64,000 nt of DNA, taken from the NCBI GenBank assembly GCA_035041965.1, contig JAPYMA010000173.1, positions 496,001 through 560,000 on the forward strand, written 5' to 3'. This document shows positions 12,862 to 27,000 of this stretch, in pieces. The translations under genes and the position numbers were made by a program. Position 1 is the stretch's first letter. The number at the start of each line of letters is the position of its first letter. The stretch comes from Anisakis pegreffii. Taxonomy: Eukaryota; Nematoda; Chromadorea; Rhabditida; Anisakidae. A model generated the notes under the pieces. The model was not told where the DNA came from and ran no database searches. It was given only the letters and a program-made list of their open reading frames with translations.

Positions 12862-15800
12862 AGCAGAAGAACAACTTCGAGTTGAATGAGTTGGTTGGTG
12901 ATTTTGATGCTAGCAATGTAAAATTTCAATGAGAGCAAACTTTGCCGGAATCGAAAGAAAACATTGCGATGGTTGAAGGTGTTTTAGTAAACCAACCGAC
13001 CTGATGGATTCTTAGGCTGTTTAGCCTTCTCAGATTATTCAATTTCTTCTCGAGATTCATGTGAAAGTAAACAAATTGCCTAGCAAATGAGCCAGCAAGG
13101 AGTTTGGCCGGACTTTTGAAAAGAAAGTGGCGCTGTATCGTATTTTGGTTGTTGCTGATTGCAAGTAATTGAGACGGATAAACGATAGCTTGACGATAAA
13201 CCGCTAGATGGAGAAGAATGAAATTGAAGAAGCACATTGACCATGGTCTTAGCCGGCATGGTCTCATCTCTTCTCTCATCTTATCCTAAGATCATTAAGA
13301 CGATATCCTTTCAACCACCCAGCTACTATCATCCAGACAATCGCCTTGCAACATCACCATTTGTCGTCCAATCAGCAAAGTTGTGTCTTCTTGTATTGTT
13401 GTTACTAAATCAGAAGAACAATTCTTCCACTCTTCACCATTATAACCATCCTCATTTGAACATCATTTCGAATCAATTTAATTGAATTTCATTCAATTTA
13501 ACTCAATCACACAAGCGCATTTCCTTCGACTGCTGCTATATCACAGCTAAACACCGCAAACACTGATTGCTTATTCTATTTGCTGGTATCGTTGTTTTAT
13601 CCACTGATAGACGCTCTACGATACATAGATAGATATGTTCTGCTTGTTCTCTTCAGCCAAGAGAATACTTTATGCTAATTGCTATCCTTACCAGCTATCT
13701 TTACCATCGTCATCAGCACCACTAAGTCTTCAACTGGAATACGACAATTGAATTGCACTGGAATGTGAATCAGACGCAGTTGAATGCCATACTGAGTACT
13801 TCTTCAGTTTGCAAACAGCACTCACTCAGTAGTCATTCATTCATCCTTCTCATACTACGATCGTTTACCGTCATTGAAGGCAGTTGCTCCACCATTCGCT
13901 ATCGCCACTCACTGCAGCCTCCTGTCAAGAAACGGATCCCCAATTCAGCATCGAACTGACTATAAGTAAGTGATTATCTCATCTTGATCGTTGTTGATAA
14001 CTTGTTAAATATGCAGTTGTTTTGATAAGATTTTCATTGAACTATTGTTATGTCAAATGAGTTTGCAAAAAATTGCGAACATCACATTGCTCTAGAATTC
14101 AATTTGCATCAGTGTAGAGCAATGTGGAATTGCAACAATAAGTCGCAATTTTCATGATGAACTCTCTCGTTCAAATGATTATAGCAATTGGCTGAACTAT
14201 AGCTGTTCATAATCTCAAATCAAAATGAATTCTAGGAAATAGTTCGAGTGTTGCTTAAGATGGTGTGAGTGGAATGATTGAGTTGTTGAGTGTGCTCAAT
14301 AAGAGGGCATTCGAGAATTTGGTATGAGTGCTTTAAGAATGCAATATGAAAAATAACTTCAAAAGTGTAATAGCAACTTCATAGGCACAATGATAAAATG
14401 AAATGTTCAAGTCCCGAACAGAAGAAAACGCTTAAAATGGTGTGGTGGTATTTGTTGAAGATAATTGCTTTTTTTTCGGGCTTTAATCCTGAAGTGTGTT
14501 ATGGTTAAGTGCTTGATAGTTGCTTGCATAGTACACGTATATCGTTAGATATCTCGACACCATACTTATAACATTAGGTGTGTGAAACGTGATAACAGTG
14601 ATTGATAGTGATAATTTTATCAGTTGATAGTGATTTTATCAAGTGGGTACCGATAATAGATCTTTCGCATGATCACAACACCATTTTAGCTATTTACAAA
14701 TAGGATGATAACTCTTTTGTTTTCTGTCTTCATTAGTGATCGACTAGCAGTGAGTATATCCAGCAATAAGTAGGCTCACCAGTTCAAGAGGTTTCATCGT
14801 ATCACTTTTATGCCATCGCCTTCGCCACTCTTATCTGGGATGATTGGAATCTTGAAGATAAGTAAGTGAATGAATGGATGAATAATCAGTATCGCTCATG
14901 AGGCATGAAGTGGATAAATGTTGTGTCTTTATAGCGGACAATTGCTTGTTGGTTGTGTGTCAATATAATCATAATGAAATGTATCAAGCGAATATAATTA
15001 ATCTATTGTATTCTTCTCATTATGTCTCTTGCTTGTTATTATTACAATATATACATATCATAACACTTTAAAGCTGTTACCACATTAGCCCAGATAGAAA
15101 GAAGTCGGAGCGCTCTATCTTTCAGTACGTGCCTACTCACTCAGCTAGCTCAGTTCAGTACCCTTCTTGAATCCATCATAACATAATTTTATGAAGATGT
15201 CGCAATATGATCATAATTGCCTATATGATGCTATTCATCGTTCTCGCTTGTTAGTCCAGTCTTGGCGTTGTGTTTGTATCAATCGTATGTATCATCGTTG
15301 CACACACATTTGCCTTTAAGAAGCTCTCGAGAGGCAAGAGCTAGCTTGAATATGAGCAAACAGATTATGAATATAATCTTATATAACGGTCAACAACAGT
15401 TTCATTCACATAAAGATAACAGAAGCAAGCGCGGAGGGTGTGTGTTAGTTATTCTATTGAGCATTGGACCAGTCTTTGCTCTTCAAGTCACATCCAAGAG
15501 GAAGCCGATCTGGAGTGCATTGTTGAAGGATGTATGGAGTGAGGCTTTGCTAGATGGGAATCAACCGATGGAAGAAACAGCGCAACCCGAGCAATCACCC
15601 ATCGGCACTGAGCAAATGATATGGCTAGTGAGTGGTTGTGAATTCGGTTTAGCCTGCAGATATGACTGTGGCCTTGGTTTTGATAGCCGATTTGTATTGT
15701 TTCATTTGTTTTATCGAGGAGTTTTGTTATTAACTTTTTCCACATTTGGTTCGTTGAGTATAAGTTGTGTTGTTGTTTGTTATTGACGTATTGAGTGTAT

Positions 15801-17617
15801 TGTCAGTGGCAAAACTCAAGGTTGGACTGATTCAGTTCTGAGAAAACAATGCTGCGAGAAACTTTGCATAAAGAAAAGAAATATGAAGTAATAGTGAGAA
15901 ATATGATCGCGTAGAAAAATGCGATCACAGTATTCGGATGGAAATTGATCTGCACGTGTTCCGAAGCCAATGTTTATGATGTTTCTACCTGGATAATAAT
16001 TCGTGTGACAGGTAGGAGCACTTATGAATGGTGGATGCGATTTCGTGATATATGAGAGTGTCTGAAGTTAACTGTCTATAAATGGCTGCAGATTTTGAGA
16101 ATATCTGACGCGTTTCAATTGAATGAAACTGATTGATGTTAGTATTTGGAGAATGTTAACGATATTGTAGGAATGTGATTTTTGATTGGGTTCGTCGCCA
16201 TCATAATGAGGCGCTAATTATATCATTATAAAGATAGATGTGTTTATCCAGTGAATAATCTACTGCGCCAATAAGTAATAGTGTTGGTGGCATTCTAAAC
16301 TTTGTTCGAACTTTGCAAAATCATTCACTCCATTCGACAGCAATTTGCAAATTTAAAATTACTTTGAAATACTTTGAAAATTACTGATTAAGCGTGAATC
16401 GCTCGGTCACGTTGGCTTGAACTTATGGAATTGAACGAGTTCTTTATATCCCATTGTTGAGATCAATTGTTTCTGTGATCGCTCGGAATTGAAAGATTGA
16501 TCTGAAATGAAGTTTAACAGGCTAAAAGCCATGGTGAGATCAACTATCTGAGAACGTACTTGAAGTGAGAGTATAATATCCGAGTTAACAGCCCAATCAG
16601 CATTTGCAAGTAATCATTGTAGTCGGCATGTGAGTGGCATTTGTGAGAAACTATAGCAAGTTAGTTTGATAGGCTACTGCTAATTGGTTGAGCTGAAATG
16701 TTTATGCGTAAGTTGGGCGGTGCTCTAGAGCACACGATAGCTTTTCGTAGCATCGTTAAACCAGCCGAATTGATAGATCATCACTGCATAGTTCTGAAGT
16801 TGACTTTTTTTGGTGTGCAAACAAGATGAATACTTGAACAAATGAGTGAATAGCATATTATTGTTTATTGTTGTCGCCAAAAGCAACTGAAATTCACTGT
16901 ATGAAAGTATAATTAAATGAATTTGAAGTATGTCAACGCATTGAGTTCTGAAGTGAAAATCTTATTGAAGTTTTGGTTTCTTAAAGTACTGTCATAGAAT
17001 TCAGGCCTGATCCACGCATTCAAACTGTCTCAAGCCAGCAATCGAGCATTTTTGGAGAAGTAAGATTTTAAGACAGAGGTTTCATCAGGAGGTCGTCAAC
17101 GCACGTCATGAATGCATGAAAATTTCGCAAGTTTGTGTTATATATGATGAACAGAGTTAAGACCGTGGTTGAGGCTGTGAGGAAATGTTGTTGCTTGGAG
17201 TTGTTATTGAAATAGGATAATGGTGATGTGGATGGTAGAATAGTAATGGTCGAGAGGAGAGAATCAATCTTGAAACGATGTAATTGTGGGACTGATGTGG
17301 TGGTGGTGGTGGTATGAAGTGTGTGCGAATTCATGAGGGAATGTGAAAGTGAAGAGAAGAACTCAACTCTCATCTGGTGACAACTCTCGAAATTTGGAAA
17401 AGCACTTGAAAAAGTGCTGAATGATGACACTTCAATTTAAGATTATTGAGATTATTGCCTTCATCGATTCTAAATAAATATAAAATTGGCTAAACACGAA
17501 TAACGAACTCATCGCCCGTCTCTGTGTTGATTAGATCTATGCAACTTTTGCACATGCGATAGTTTCATCGCAATTTGAACCGAATTTCTTTGATGATTTT
17601 CGCATGATAATCTGTCA
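12862..17617. other. Gene-poor upstream flank of the homeobox gene
   Basis: Nothing recognisable is encoded. Two strong donor-like sites in the same context, ATAA/GTAAGTG, occur at about 13965 and 14868. They could end non-coding 5' exons of the gene starting at 18078, but no promoter or acceptor evidence supports this. Confidence 0.3.
15262..15786 (+). CDS. Longest uninterrupted frame outside the named genes, unrecognised
   Basis: An open frame of 174 codons that begins at a TTG; the first ATG would give about 146 residues from MSKQIMN. It contains LLSIGPVFALQVTSKRKP and a hydrophobic C-terminal third. No domain is recognised, and no clear splice sites or start context support it. An antisense frame of 85 codons overlaps it. 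It could be chance, a decayed exon or a small lineage-specific protein 2.3 kb upstream of the homeobox gene. Confidence 0.15.
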   Translation: MALCLYQSYVSSLHTHLPLRSSREARASLNMSKQIMNIILYNGQQQFHSHKDNRSKRGGCVLVILLSIGPVFALQVTSKRKPIWSALLKDVWSEALLDGNQPMEETAQPEQSPIGTEQMIWLVSGCEFGLACRYDCGLGFDSRFVLFHLFYRGVLLLTFSTFGSLSISCVVVCY

Positions 17618-17635
17618 CCCCCCTCCCCCTCCCCC
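17618..17635 (-). promoter_or_regulatory. G-rich tract upstream of the homeobox gene
   Basis: Three C-runs of 6, 5 and 5 separated by single T on the + strand, so the complementary strand carries three G-runs able in principle to form a quadruplex. It lies about 440 bases before the ceh-24-like start codon and is among the most GC-skewed tracts in the window. A promoter role is inference. Confidence 0.35.
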
Positions 17636-18067
17636 GCTCCTTTAATATGATACTGGAGAATCCTTATTATTAGCTTGATTGGATGTTATATGAAGTATTG
17701 AGAATATTTGATTACTGCAGTTTATGTCGTTACAATCGGTCAGTTAAAAAGATAGCGCAGCTTCTGATAAGGAGCGATATTTTCTGATATGTTCGGAATA
17801 GGTAATGAACCAGCCATTTCACCTGTTCAAGTATCGATAACAATAACTGTGACCGGTATTGCAACACTTAAGTTCCATCCACCCAATGAAATGTTTTGAT
17901 CGAGGTCATATATTCTTTTTCAACGATAAATTCGAATGTTTTTGCGCAATTATGCAGAGATTTTGCACTGATTACATTTATTGCTTACAGATCTATTGCT
18001 ACGCATTGTAAAAATAGAACGAAGCAAAATCACTAACAATGAGCAATTTCCATCAAATTGCTCAAAA

Positions 18068-18077
18068 TTTTTAGGAA
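18068..18077 (+). promoter_or_regulatory. Probable spliced-leader (or 5' UTR cis) acceptor of the ceh-24-like gene
   Basis: A TTTTTAG acceptor ends at 18074, three bases before the ATG at 18078. No upstream in-frame coding joins it, so a trans-splice or 5' UTR acceptor is the simplest reading. Confidence 0.5.
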
Positions 18078-21000
18078 ATGATATCAGATTTGTTACGAGA
18101 AACGGATATTGCGAAACTTTCCGCTCAAGTCAACAAGCAGGCAACTGCTCGATCAGAAGAATATCGTAATGAAGAGTCTTCGACTAGCACATTGTCAAAG
18201 GATGACGGAGCAACGTCAGCATCTACTTCGACTCTCAACAGGAAACAGCTCTCCGCGCATCGATTCTCAGTCAGCGATATCCTCTCACCGTTCGATAACA
18301 TAGGTATCAACGTTTTTTGGAATTTATTTGATCACTTTTCATGCTATATTTCAGATACAAATAACGCAGCCGTAATATGAACCGGATTGATGGACGATAT
18401 AGGAACTACAGTTGAACAGAATTATTGGGAGTTTTAAGCGTTTCATGACAATCTGATCATGTCAGTAATCAGATTATCAGCATGGTCAGAATTTGATGCT
18501 AATTTTGACGGCAATCTAGTCCTGATAACTTTAAGAAAGTAGGGTGATATGATAATCAGATAACATCTTACTATCGGCATCTTGGATGACTTTACTTGCG
18601 TGAAGCATCTATTGATCATATCATATCATTCAAGTCATTCAATATGCTCTGGTATTCTCATTGATCAAAGAGAATGCATATGATCTGCCATAGCATTCTC
18701 CAAATTTTCCAATAAAATCACTAGCATAAAGTGTGATACCTGTTTAGTTTTGAATATTATACTGGTACATCGAGTTATTGCTGCTTCTCGACGAATCTCT
18801 CAGTTTAGGTTCGATTCCTTGTCGTAACTTCATCTGGTATTGTTTCAATAATATTTTTTAGTGTCCATCTAATAAATCCTAACCCTGTGCTTAGAGCAAT
18901 GAATTAGTGAATATGAATTGACAAAGTAGTGCTGCATCAGTTTGCTTGTTTGTGAGATTATTACAAGAATGGATTATGTTTATTCAGTGATCCCCTAAGG
19001 AATCATCAAAGTGTCCAAAGAGCACTTCCGCTGTTCGCTCACCAATGATCAATGCTATTAGCAGCAAGAAATTCAGAGAGTACGGTTCATCAAAAAAGAT
19101 TATTTGAGCGGAAGTACTCTGTTTCATAAGAAAGTGGTGTTGCGAACAAAAAGTGTGAAAACTCAACGAAGAATACAGCCGTTGTTTCAAAATTCCCTCA
19201 GGAAACTATCGCCTTTTTGTCGGTGTTTCAGTAGCATTGTTATAGAAGAGCGAATAAATGGGATAAGTGAAATCCTAATAAATCTCCTCGTTTATCCATT
19301 TATTTAATGAAGATACAATATATGTCATAGAGACAGTGCGCGACATATCTCTCCCTAATGCATTCGCTATTGTTCTATCAGTAGTGATGATGAGCTTTAT
19401 GAGAAAATTAGGTAATTCTACAAATTGACAGCAATTCAACAACATCTTAAGGCACACCGACTTCATATGACCGCTTCATAACGCCAGATTAACACAATTC
19501 TCAATTGGTTAATTGTGTATAAAAGTTGCTAATAAACTTATTAGAGATTGTTCTTCATTATGCGACTCTGTCGTATTACTATGGGTCATTATGACAGTTG
19601 TCTAAGGTCTTTTTTTTTGGTTTGAACGCCTTAAAGGCTTCTATTAAATGATACGGATTCAGAGATGATGAAATTCAAGAGAATTTTGTATGAAAAGTCA
19701 TTCGAAAGCAAGCAAAAGTAATAAACGACTTCAGGAAGATGTTTTCGTGCAAATTTTTTAGCAATGAAGAAATTATGAATCGTCATCAAACATTTATCGG
19801 TTTTTAAAGATCAGCTGAAAGGGCTGTTCTGGATTTCGAGGGGATTCTCATCATCAGAGACAATCTTTGTGTTGTCGCTTCTATTCGAATATTATTTCTC
19901 AATCAGAAGATTCCCAATTATTAATGATTGAATCATGGAGTAAATCTCAATGGAAAGCTTGAATGATCATTGAGTTCCTAAGCCAGGCATCTTAGCGAAG
20001 TTACATTCAGTGATCATTTACTCGAAAATTGTTCAGTTTATTGGCCTGAACTTTAATTTGTTCAAAGTCACGGAGTTCGGCTGATTCATTGAGTTGAAGT
20101 AAGGATGAGGTACGCAGAAAAATGTTAAGAGAGGACGGATCACTCCGGTGACAAATCGCAATCTAAGAAGTCATTTTATCAATGCCAATTTTACATGATC
20201 TTCCGAAGTGGTTTTCCTTCCTCAATCAGCTGTTCAATAACAGTCATTCTAATACCAAAAACTTTATTTCTTCAGCCATAATATTCCAGTCCCTCAGCGA
20301 AATTTTCAGTTATTTTCCATGTAAACGCATCGATTCCATCGTGTTTTAGTGCAGTTGATATTCTTTCTACCCTTGCGTGTATCCATGTGCAGCTTTCAGA
20401 TAAAATGAAAGTCGAAGTTCGGTTCAGAAATCTGACATCGATTTGAAAATCACTGAACAGTTCTATCAAACAAAGCAGATCATTTCTGAGTATTTTCCGA
20501 TTTAACTTTAGAATAACAGACTAACGACAATACAAATGTGCTGAATGTTGAGTTACGTAAACAATTTTCATATTAACGTTATCATTATTATTAATTGCCA
20601 CTAAATGAATTGTTATTACTGTTATTACTATGAGTATTATAATCATTACTATTAGTATTACTATCATTATTAATAATATTATTATTACTATTATTCTTAA
20701 TAATATTAATGTTATAAATAGTGTGATAATGGATAATGTACCTAATATAATGTGTTCTCAATCGGACCGTATGAACTCGTTTCTCGACCGATGTATCATC
20801 AACGATTACTCATCTCTAACTGTTTACAGAGCACACGTTAATACCGTAGTGCATGAAATGATGACGATCAACTTAAGGTGAATATTGCATTGTATAGTCA
20901 ATTATACGCTGTCATATACACTGAAATTTGACTCATCTGTTCTATGCCTATGTATTGAGCTATATTGCTGCCGTATTCGGATAAAACATTCCCAATTTAC

Positions 21001-24000
21001 GGTTTCATTCCAAGACTCTTGAAACTCTATCAGATTCTGAGACCAACAGTTGCATTGTAGCATCCAGATGAAAATTCTTGCAAAAAAAATTGCGTTCGAC
21101 ATATTTCCGAGCAAAATGAGAGGAATGAGTGCATAGAATTCTTGACCTTTAATGATCAATGGCCATTGCTGTTCCGCATGCATCGTTTGAAGGCGGTTCA
21201 ATTGGAATTGTTCGAAAAGAATCGATAAAATTGTGAAAGAAGTTTTTCGAAAGTGTTAGTTTTGAATACTGTACGCGAATGTCAACAAATATCGTGAGCA
21301 TACATAATTCTCTGCCACATGACGGACGATATGTTACGATCGATACAAAATGATCAGTGTGTTGAGCATGTGATCAATATAAGGATCGCTAACGTCACAA
21401 ACTGATCGGAGGCACTGGTTGAGGGTAACTTCTGATGCGTTCGCTCTTTTCGAGTGTTTTTCTGTTAATCTTAGAAACAAAAATTTCACTCAGAATGAAA
21501 AAAAAACGTGTTAGACTGTGTTGTATTCATTGCTGTAGTTGTTCATTTAATTAGGCTGATTCAAGTCACTTCTAAACTTAATTCCACACAACTTTTGCGA
21601 ATTTTTCTCTTTTTATGTGTTCTTCCTACATTCTTTAATGATGATTCTCGTTTTTTAGCATTTGATAATCTTTCACCAAAGTAGTTTTGCTATTATAATA
21701 CTCTGATTTGAAAGTAAAATAGCCCATAAAACTAGTTCGTTGTGCCAATACATTTAGTTGGTAAAATATCAATTGTCATGCTTTGATAACACTGAAATTG
21801 TTCCATCTAATTATTTGACTGATTAGTTTTAAACAGTTTCGTTTAGATCGAGAAATCTCATTATGACGCTTTCATAGTTTTAATATTGCGTTTGGGGCGG
21901 AAATTAGGAAGCAATGAGACCAAATTGTTCATTCTATGGCATTGTTATTGGTGAACAATTGCTGAGCATTCATTCTGTTTCATTTACTCAATTTTAATGA
22001 AGAAATCGTCTCTTTCATGTTTCACCGTCAGGCGATTAGTGATTCATTGCTGTTGGAATACGGTAGTATTCACGGTTTATAATAAATATCGTTAACCGTA
22101 TCGATAGCAGGTTTAATGTAACATGTCTGATTTTGAAATCGTAGATGTTCTTCCAGGAATGGTTCAATATTAATTAATTGAGAAATACACTCTGATATAT
22201 CATTTAATTCAATGTCAGCGTAAATTTTCATAAGAGGAGAATTTCATAAAAGGATTTTAGATCAAGCGAACGTGTTGAGCCGACCAACAGCTATTTGAGT
22301 AAGATGCAGAATCAGCAAGTTTGAATATCATACCTGCCATATTCGTGAACTCGTGAACAAGTTATTAATCGGTGTATTGATTATTGATCACTCTAGGGTT
22401 AATTTATTCAAAATTAGCATTATCTTAACGAATGACAGCAAATTATTTGCAATGTTCATGATTATCACCTGAGATTGTCACAATTGATCTTCCCGTAAGC
22501 ACTGCGAGCGCACAGGACAGATTTTTTTTAGGTCATTTCTCATCAAGCCTTCTACCAGGTGTGAAACTTTCCGTTTTGAAGAAGTCTTATTTTTATCTAC
22601 AACTAACAGAAATTTGATTGCACGGTCTCGATTCAATGTAATCTCCCAATCGTTCAGAATAAATAAATTAAGAACCTATTCATTATTCGATTGGATTCTT
22701 GTAACTTGGTTAAGAGGCTTTTGATCGGCCACAAGAGTGTTTCATACTTTGATGAGCACGGCCTCATTTTCATCTTCTTCGTTTGTTTGAGTATAATAGA
22801 AGCCTTCTTCAGTCATACTTTAATCATTGAACTGTATACACTGAACTCTAATTACTGTTGATTTTCGAAGTAATGAGACCGACGTTGTTTGCCTTGAATG
22901 AATCGTTCTGTATTGCAACTTTTATTCAGTAATGTATTGCGATGACAGTTTTTGTGCAACAAAACTTAAGATTTATTGATTTTCAACTGCTTAAGCAGTG
23001 ACTAAATTACTGTGTTTTTGGAATAGTACCACGTTAAGTACCGTCAGAAAATTTGTAAAATCAAGAAATGATTAAAATAATGAAAAGTAAAATATGGAAA
23101 TATTTTGTGATAAGTAACAAAATAAACTGCGTAAATCCACGATATATTGCATTTGATTGTTTTGAATGACTCTATATAAATGACTGACAGCAATAATCAT
23201 TCTATCACTTACTAATCACCAATCCGTGAAGAAGACACAAATTGCTCCTCAAGACAAGATCTATCACTTCATCAGTTCTGTGTTGATCCCACTCAGCAAT
23301 ATCGTTTTGCTGTCCCAACTGACATCTATCTGCCAATCCAATCAAAATGTATATTTTGCATGACATAAACCATTCTTCGAGAAACTTTAATGTGGAAAAT
23401 GACGTTCGAACACTTGAAACGATTGAGCAATCGAATGTTGTCAATGTGTTCGTCGAACCTCGCCAATTAATCTGAAAGGACGAGAATTTTTCTTACAATC
23501 GACCAAAAACTCTGTTCGCATATGTTCAGCCACAGCAAAAAATGTTTAGTAATTGATCGTCAGATCGCATTTCGTTGATCAAGGAATCAGTGCATGGTGG
23601 ACTTTTCGAATTTTATTTCAATTTATCAGTTTTTTCAGCAGCAAAATGATTTTGGCATCATTCAAGAGACTGAGTCAAAAATAGCACGGTGATAAGGGTA
23701 ATTTTGTTTTAGTAAGAATGGTATCCTTTAGTTTCACTTCTTAAAGAGTACACTTATAGTGTGAAGTGGTGGAAAAATCCCACTTGTTCGATAAACCAGT
23801 TATCGGGATAGCATCAGGCTGACTGACACTGTGCATTATTTTACAAAAGGCGTTCTATGATAATAATCGTTAAGTCTGAACAAACGCTGCACTCGAATAC
23901 CTCGTTGACGACTGAATTACAGATCATTCTTTTGGCAAAAATGTGTTGGCCTATTTCAAAATATGATAGATTATATAGTGTTCTGAGGTTAGAGTTTAGA

Positions 24001-27000
24001 GGGGAACGATTTCGGTGATTTACAGTAAAAACTTCGAATTTGTTTTTACGAAATATTTGAAAATCTGGAATTTCTAGGTTAGGTTTTCAATAGCACTAAT
24101 GGAAAAAGTGGATTGATTATTTTTGTGGTGAACTATAAAGGGATCCGAACATAGAAAGAGGTTTAATCGAAAAAAGAAATGAAAATCAGATGTAGTGATC
24201 AGAGAAGTTTGTCCCACCATTGTATACGGTCAAGTTTGCTGCTTCCTCGGGATCTTCAGTCATATTTCTAAGTACAATTGCAACTCACAAATGCTAATGC
24301 GGCAAGAAAGTTTTTGGTAAACTACACTTAAAGTGAGTGTCAAAAGAATGACCGAATTGTAATCACACGAAAAAAGACGTATTGAATGACATGAATATAC
24401 CCTGAAGAAATGAATAAGTGTTTGTGATCACTCGATGAAGTATTCATTGAGGTTGTTGATCACTGTAGAAGTGTTCGATGAGAGAAAAAACACTTCGGAG
24501 CAATCATATCCGAATTAGTCGTATTCAAGCAATTTAACACTGCTGAAAAAATCCCGCCGGGTATCATCTGGCTTCTCAACTCCATCGCGATTCCGTTCGG
24601 TGCATCGTTACCAGCATCGTTACCAGTTACGATCCAGAACGATCAACTGTGATCAGTGTGACCAGTCGCTATAATCTACCATCGTCAGGGATAGATAGAT
24701 AGATCTTTTCATAAGCGGTATTTCGTCACATCCTCGTATTCTTCATCACTATCCTCATCGTCATATCCATAGACAAACGGGATCTGTGGTCGTGCAGCAG
24801 CACAGCACACAATCCCGCCCCACTCTCCTCTCATCTACAAAAGCAGCAGCAGCACCACCACCACCACCACGCCCCATCCATCATTCAACAACCCAACAAA
24901 TTCACATATAAACTGAAGATGGTACAAGTGCCCATTAGTGTCGAGGTTGAGTGTGGTCGTAAAGTACCTCCTGACCATTATAGTAATGTTGAATCAGCCT
25001 AGAATCATCAGTTTTTTCGTGAACAATAATGAAGGTGGTAATGATTCTTGAAAATCCTATTGAAAATCCTCGAGAGAGATCTGTTTTGATCGGTCAATCC
25101 ATCCATCCATCCATCCATTCATCCATCCATTTTGATTGCTGAGACGACGGTCAAGATAATGTGCCGATTCAGAAACTTCAATTTTGAGTATACTCATGTT
25201 TGAGTTAATGGCTCATAATGCTCATTGCTGTGAACTGTTATTGGATGAGTCTTGAGAAGAAAGAGTCGATGAATATGGCCAGAAGTACTGTTGAGTGCAG
25301 CACTTTTGTACAGGAAGTGGCTGTACTGATTTCGGAAGTACCTCTTCTCATGCTTATTACCAACCATCATTAGAGTGTTCTTGAGTTGAAGTAGTGATCA
25401 TATCCTTAAGTAATATGTTAAGAAGTCTTACTTGCTTTACTTGTTTGGCCTGTTCATTGACTGTATACTTCATTTGTCCTTGATCAGTTGCAATGCGACA
25501 TCATAGGTGTTACCTGAAATCAAAATGAAAATTGTTATGATCTATTTGATAGGCTACTTGATCCGTCCTTGATTTCAACGGATTCATTGGATATCATAGC
25601 TGACTATGGCATCCGAGTTTATTCACATAGAATGAAAACATCCTGTTCATTAGCATCAATGTTGTTTCGAAAAGATTTTTATGAAGATTGGTTCAATTGA
25701 ACGATTTGAAGTGATCAATTGATAATTATCGTTATGTGATTGATTGATTGATGTGTGAATCTATCGTTTTCAAACATGATTATATCGTATTTTCTCAGCA
25801 GTTTTAGCTCGAGCGCATCAACGCTTCTTGAAGATGACGAGTAGCACACCGGTGAGCACGCTCGATCCGAGCACACTCGGTTTTTCGGGTTATCGACCAT
25901 CGAATGCCGCCGCTATTCAACCCTCATCAGCTGCGGCTAGCGTTGCAGCCACCTCGCAAGCCACCGCACAATCTGCCTTCGGAGCATCACCTTATTTGAC
26001 CGGTCATTTCTCAAATAGCTATCAGACTGCTCCGGATTTCTCTAGGTTCGTTCTCTTCACCTTAGAAGATCTCATCTGAATATTAAATGGCAATAGTGTC
26101 CCTCTAATCGAAAGTTCAAAGAAGTTTTGCCATGATGCTTGAGTGAAACAGAGTTGGAAATCTGAAAATGCGCTGTTCCGAACTTTTACAAATATTTGCT
26201 GGATCACGACTGATGAATACTGTTTCGCAGTCATTTGAGAAGATATCTATTGACTATACAAAATGATTCGAACGTTTTGCTTGTTTCAGCTTTAGTTATA
26301 TGACAAACCCACAGTCAGCAGCTGGATGGTACGGTGCGGCAGCAAACGATCCCCGATTGAGTAGGTTAAACACTTTCATTGGGTCGATAATCCCGTTCAA
26401 ATGTAAATCTCTGAAACCATGATCTATTGCATAAGCAAACATGATCTGTTTTAAGCCCAAAAGCAAAATTGATAATTGCAATTATAGATTAACAGCCTTA
26501 CTGTTTGATATACTGTTTTGTCAAATTCATTTGAGCACAAACAAATAATTTCTAACAATGAGCATAAAAACCGGTAGTTATTATGATGATTATGATTATG
26601 TGTTATATTCAAACTTGCATTTTGCTCAAACCTACAAACGAGCGAGTGTCTTTTGACGTGAATGTGTGTGTGTGTGTGTCTACTAATTCACAACTACAAA
26701 ATATTTGTTTCTTTTCACAACGACCATTATCTATCCCCACTAGATTGGCTACGTTCAATTTGCTCCAATTAAATTTTGCATCGTCTTCATTCGTTCGTAC
26801 TAACACACACAACAAATACACCGTCGATAACAACGAATTCGATTCACAAATCATTACACATACACACATCAATTCATAATTACGATCAAGTTTACAATCA
26901 GCTCGTTGCTACATTCAGAACTCAACAAAGGACATTACATGATGTTTTAAAAGAGTAATAGTTTTATGGCTTGAAATAAGTGGATAATCGCGTTATCTGT

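Noticed and set aside
18800..18825. tRNA T-arm-like GGTTCGATTCC
   Set aside because: The flanking bases do not form a five-pair T stem and no acceptor or anticodon arm is visible nearby.
24919..24990. Possible alternative first exon (ATG GTA CAA GTG...) after a TATAAA
   Set aside because: It has a phase-compatible donor to the MTSSTP exon, but the TN-motif exon at 18078 joins the same acceptor and is far better supported.
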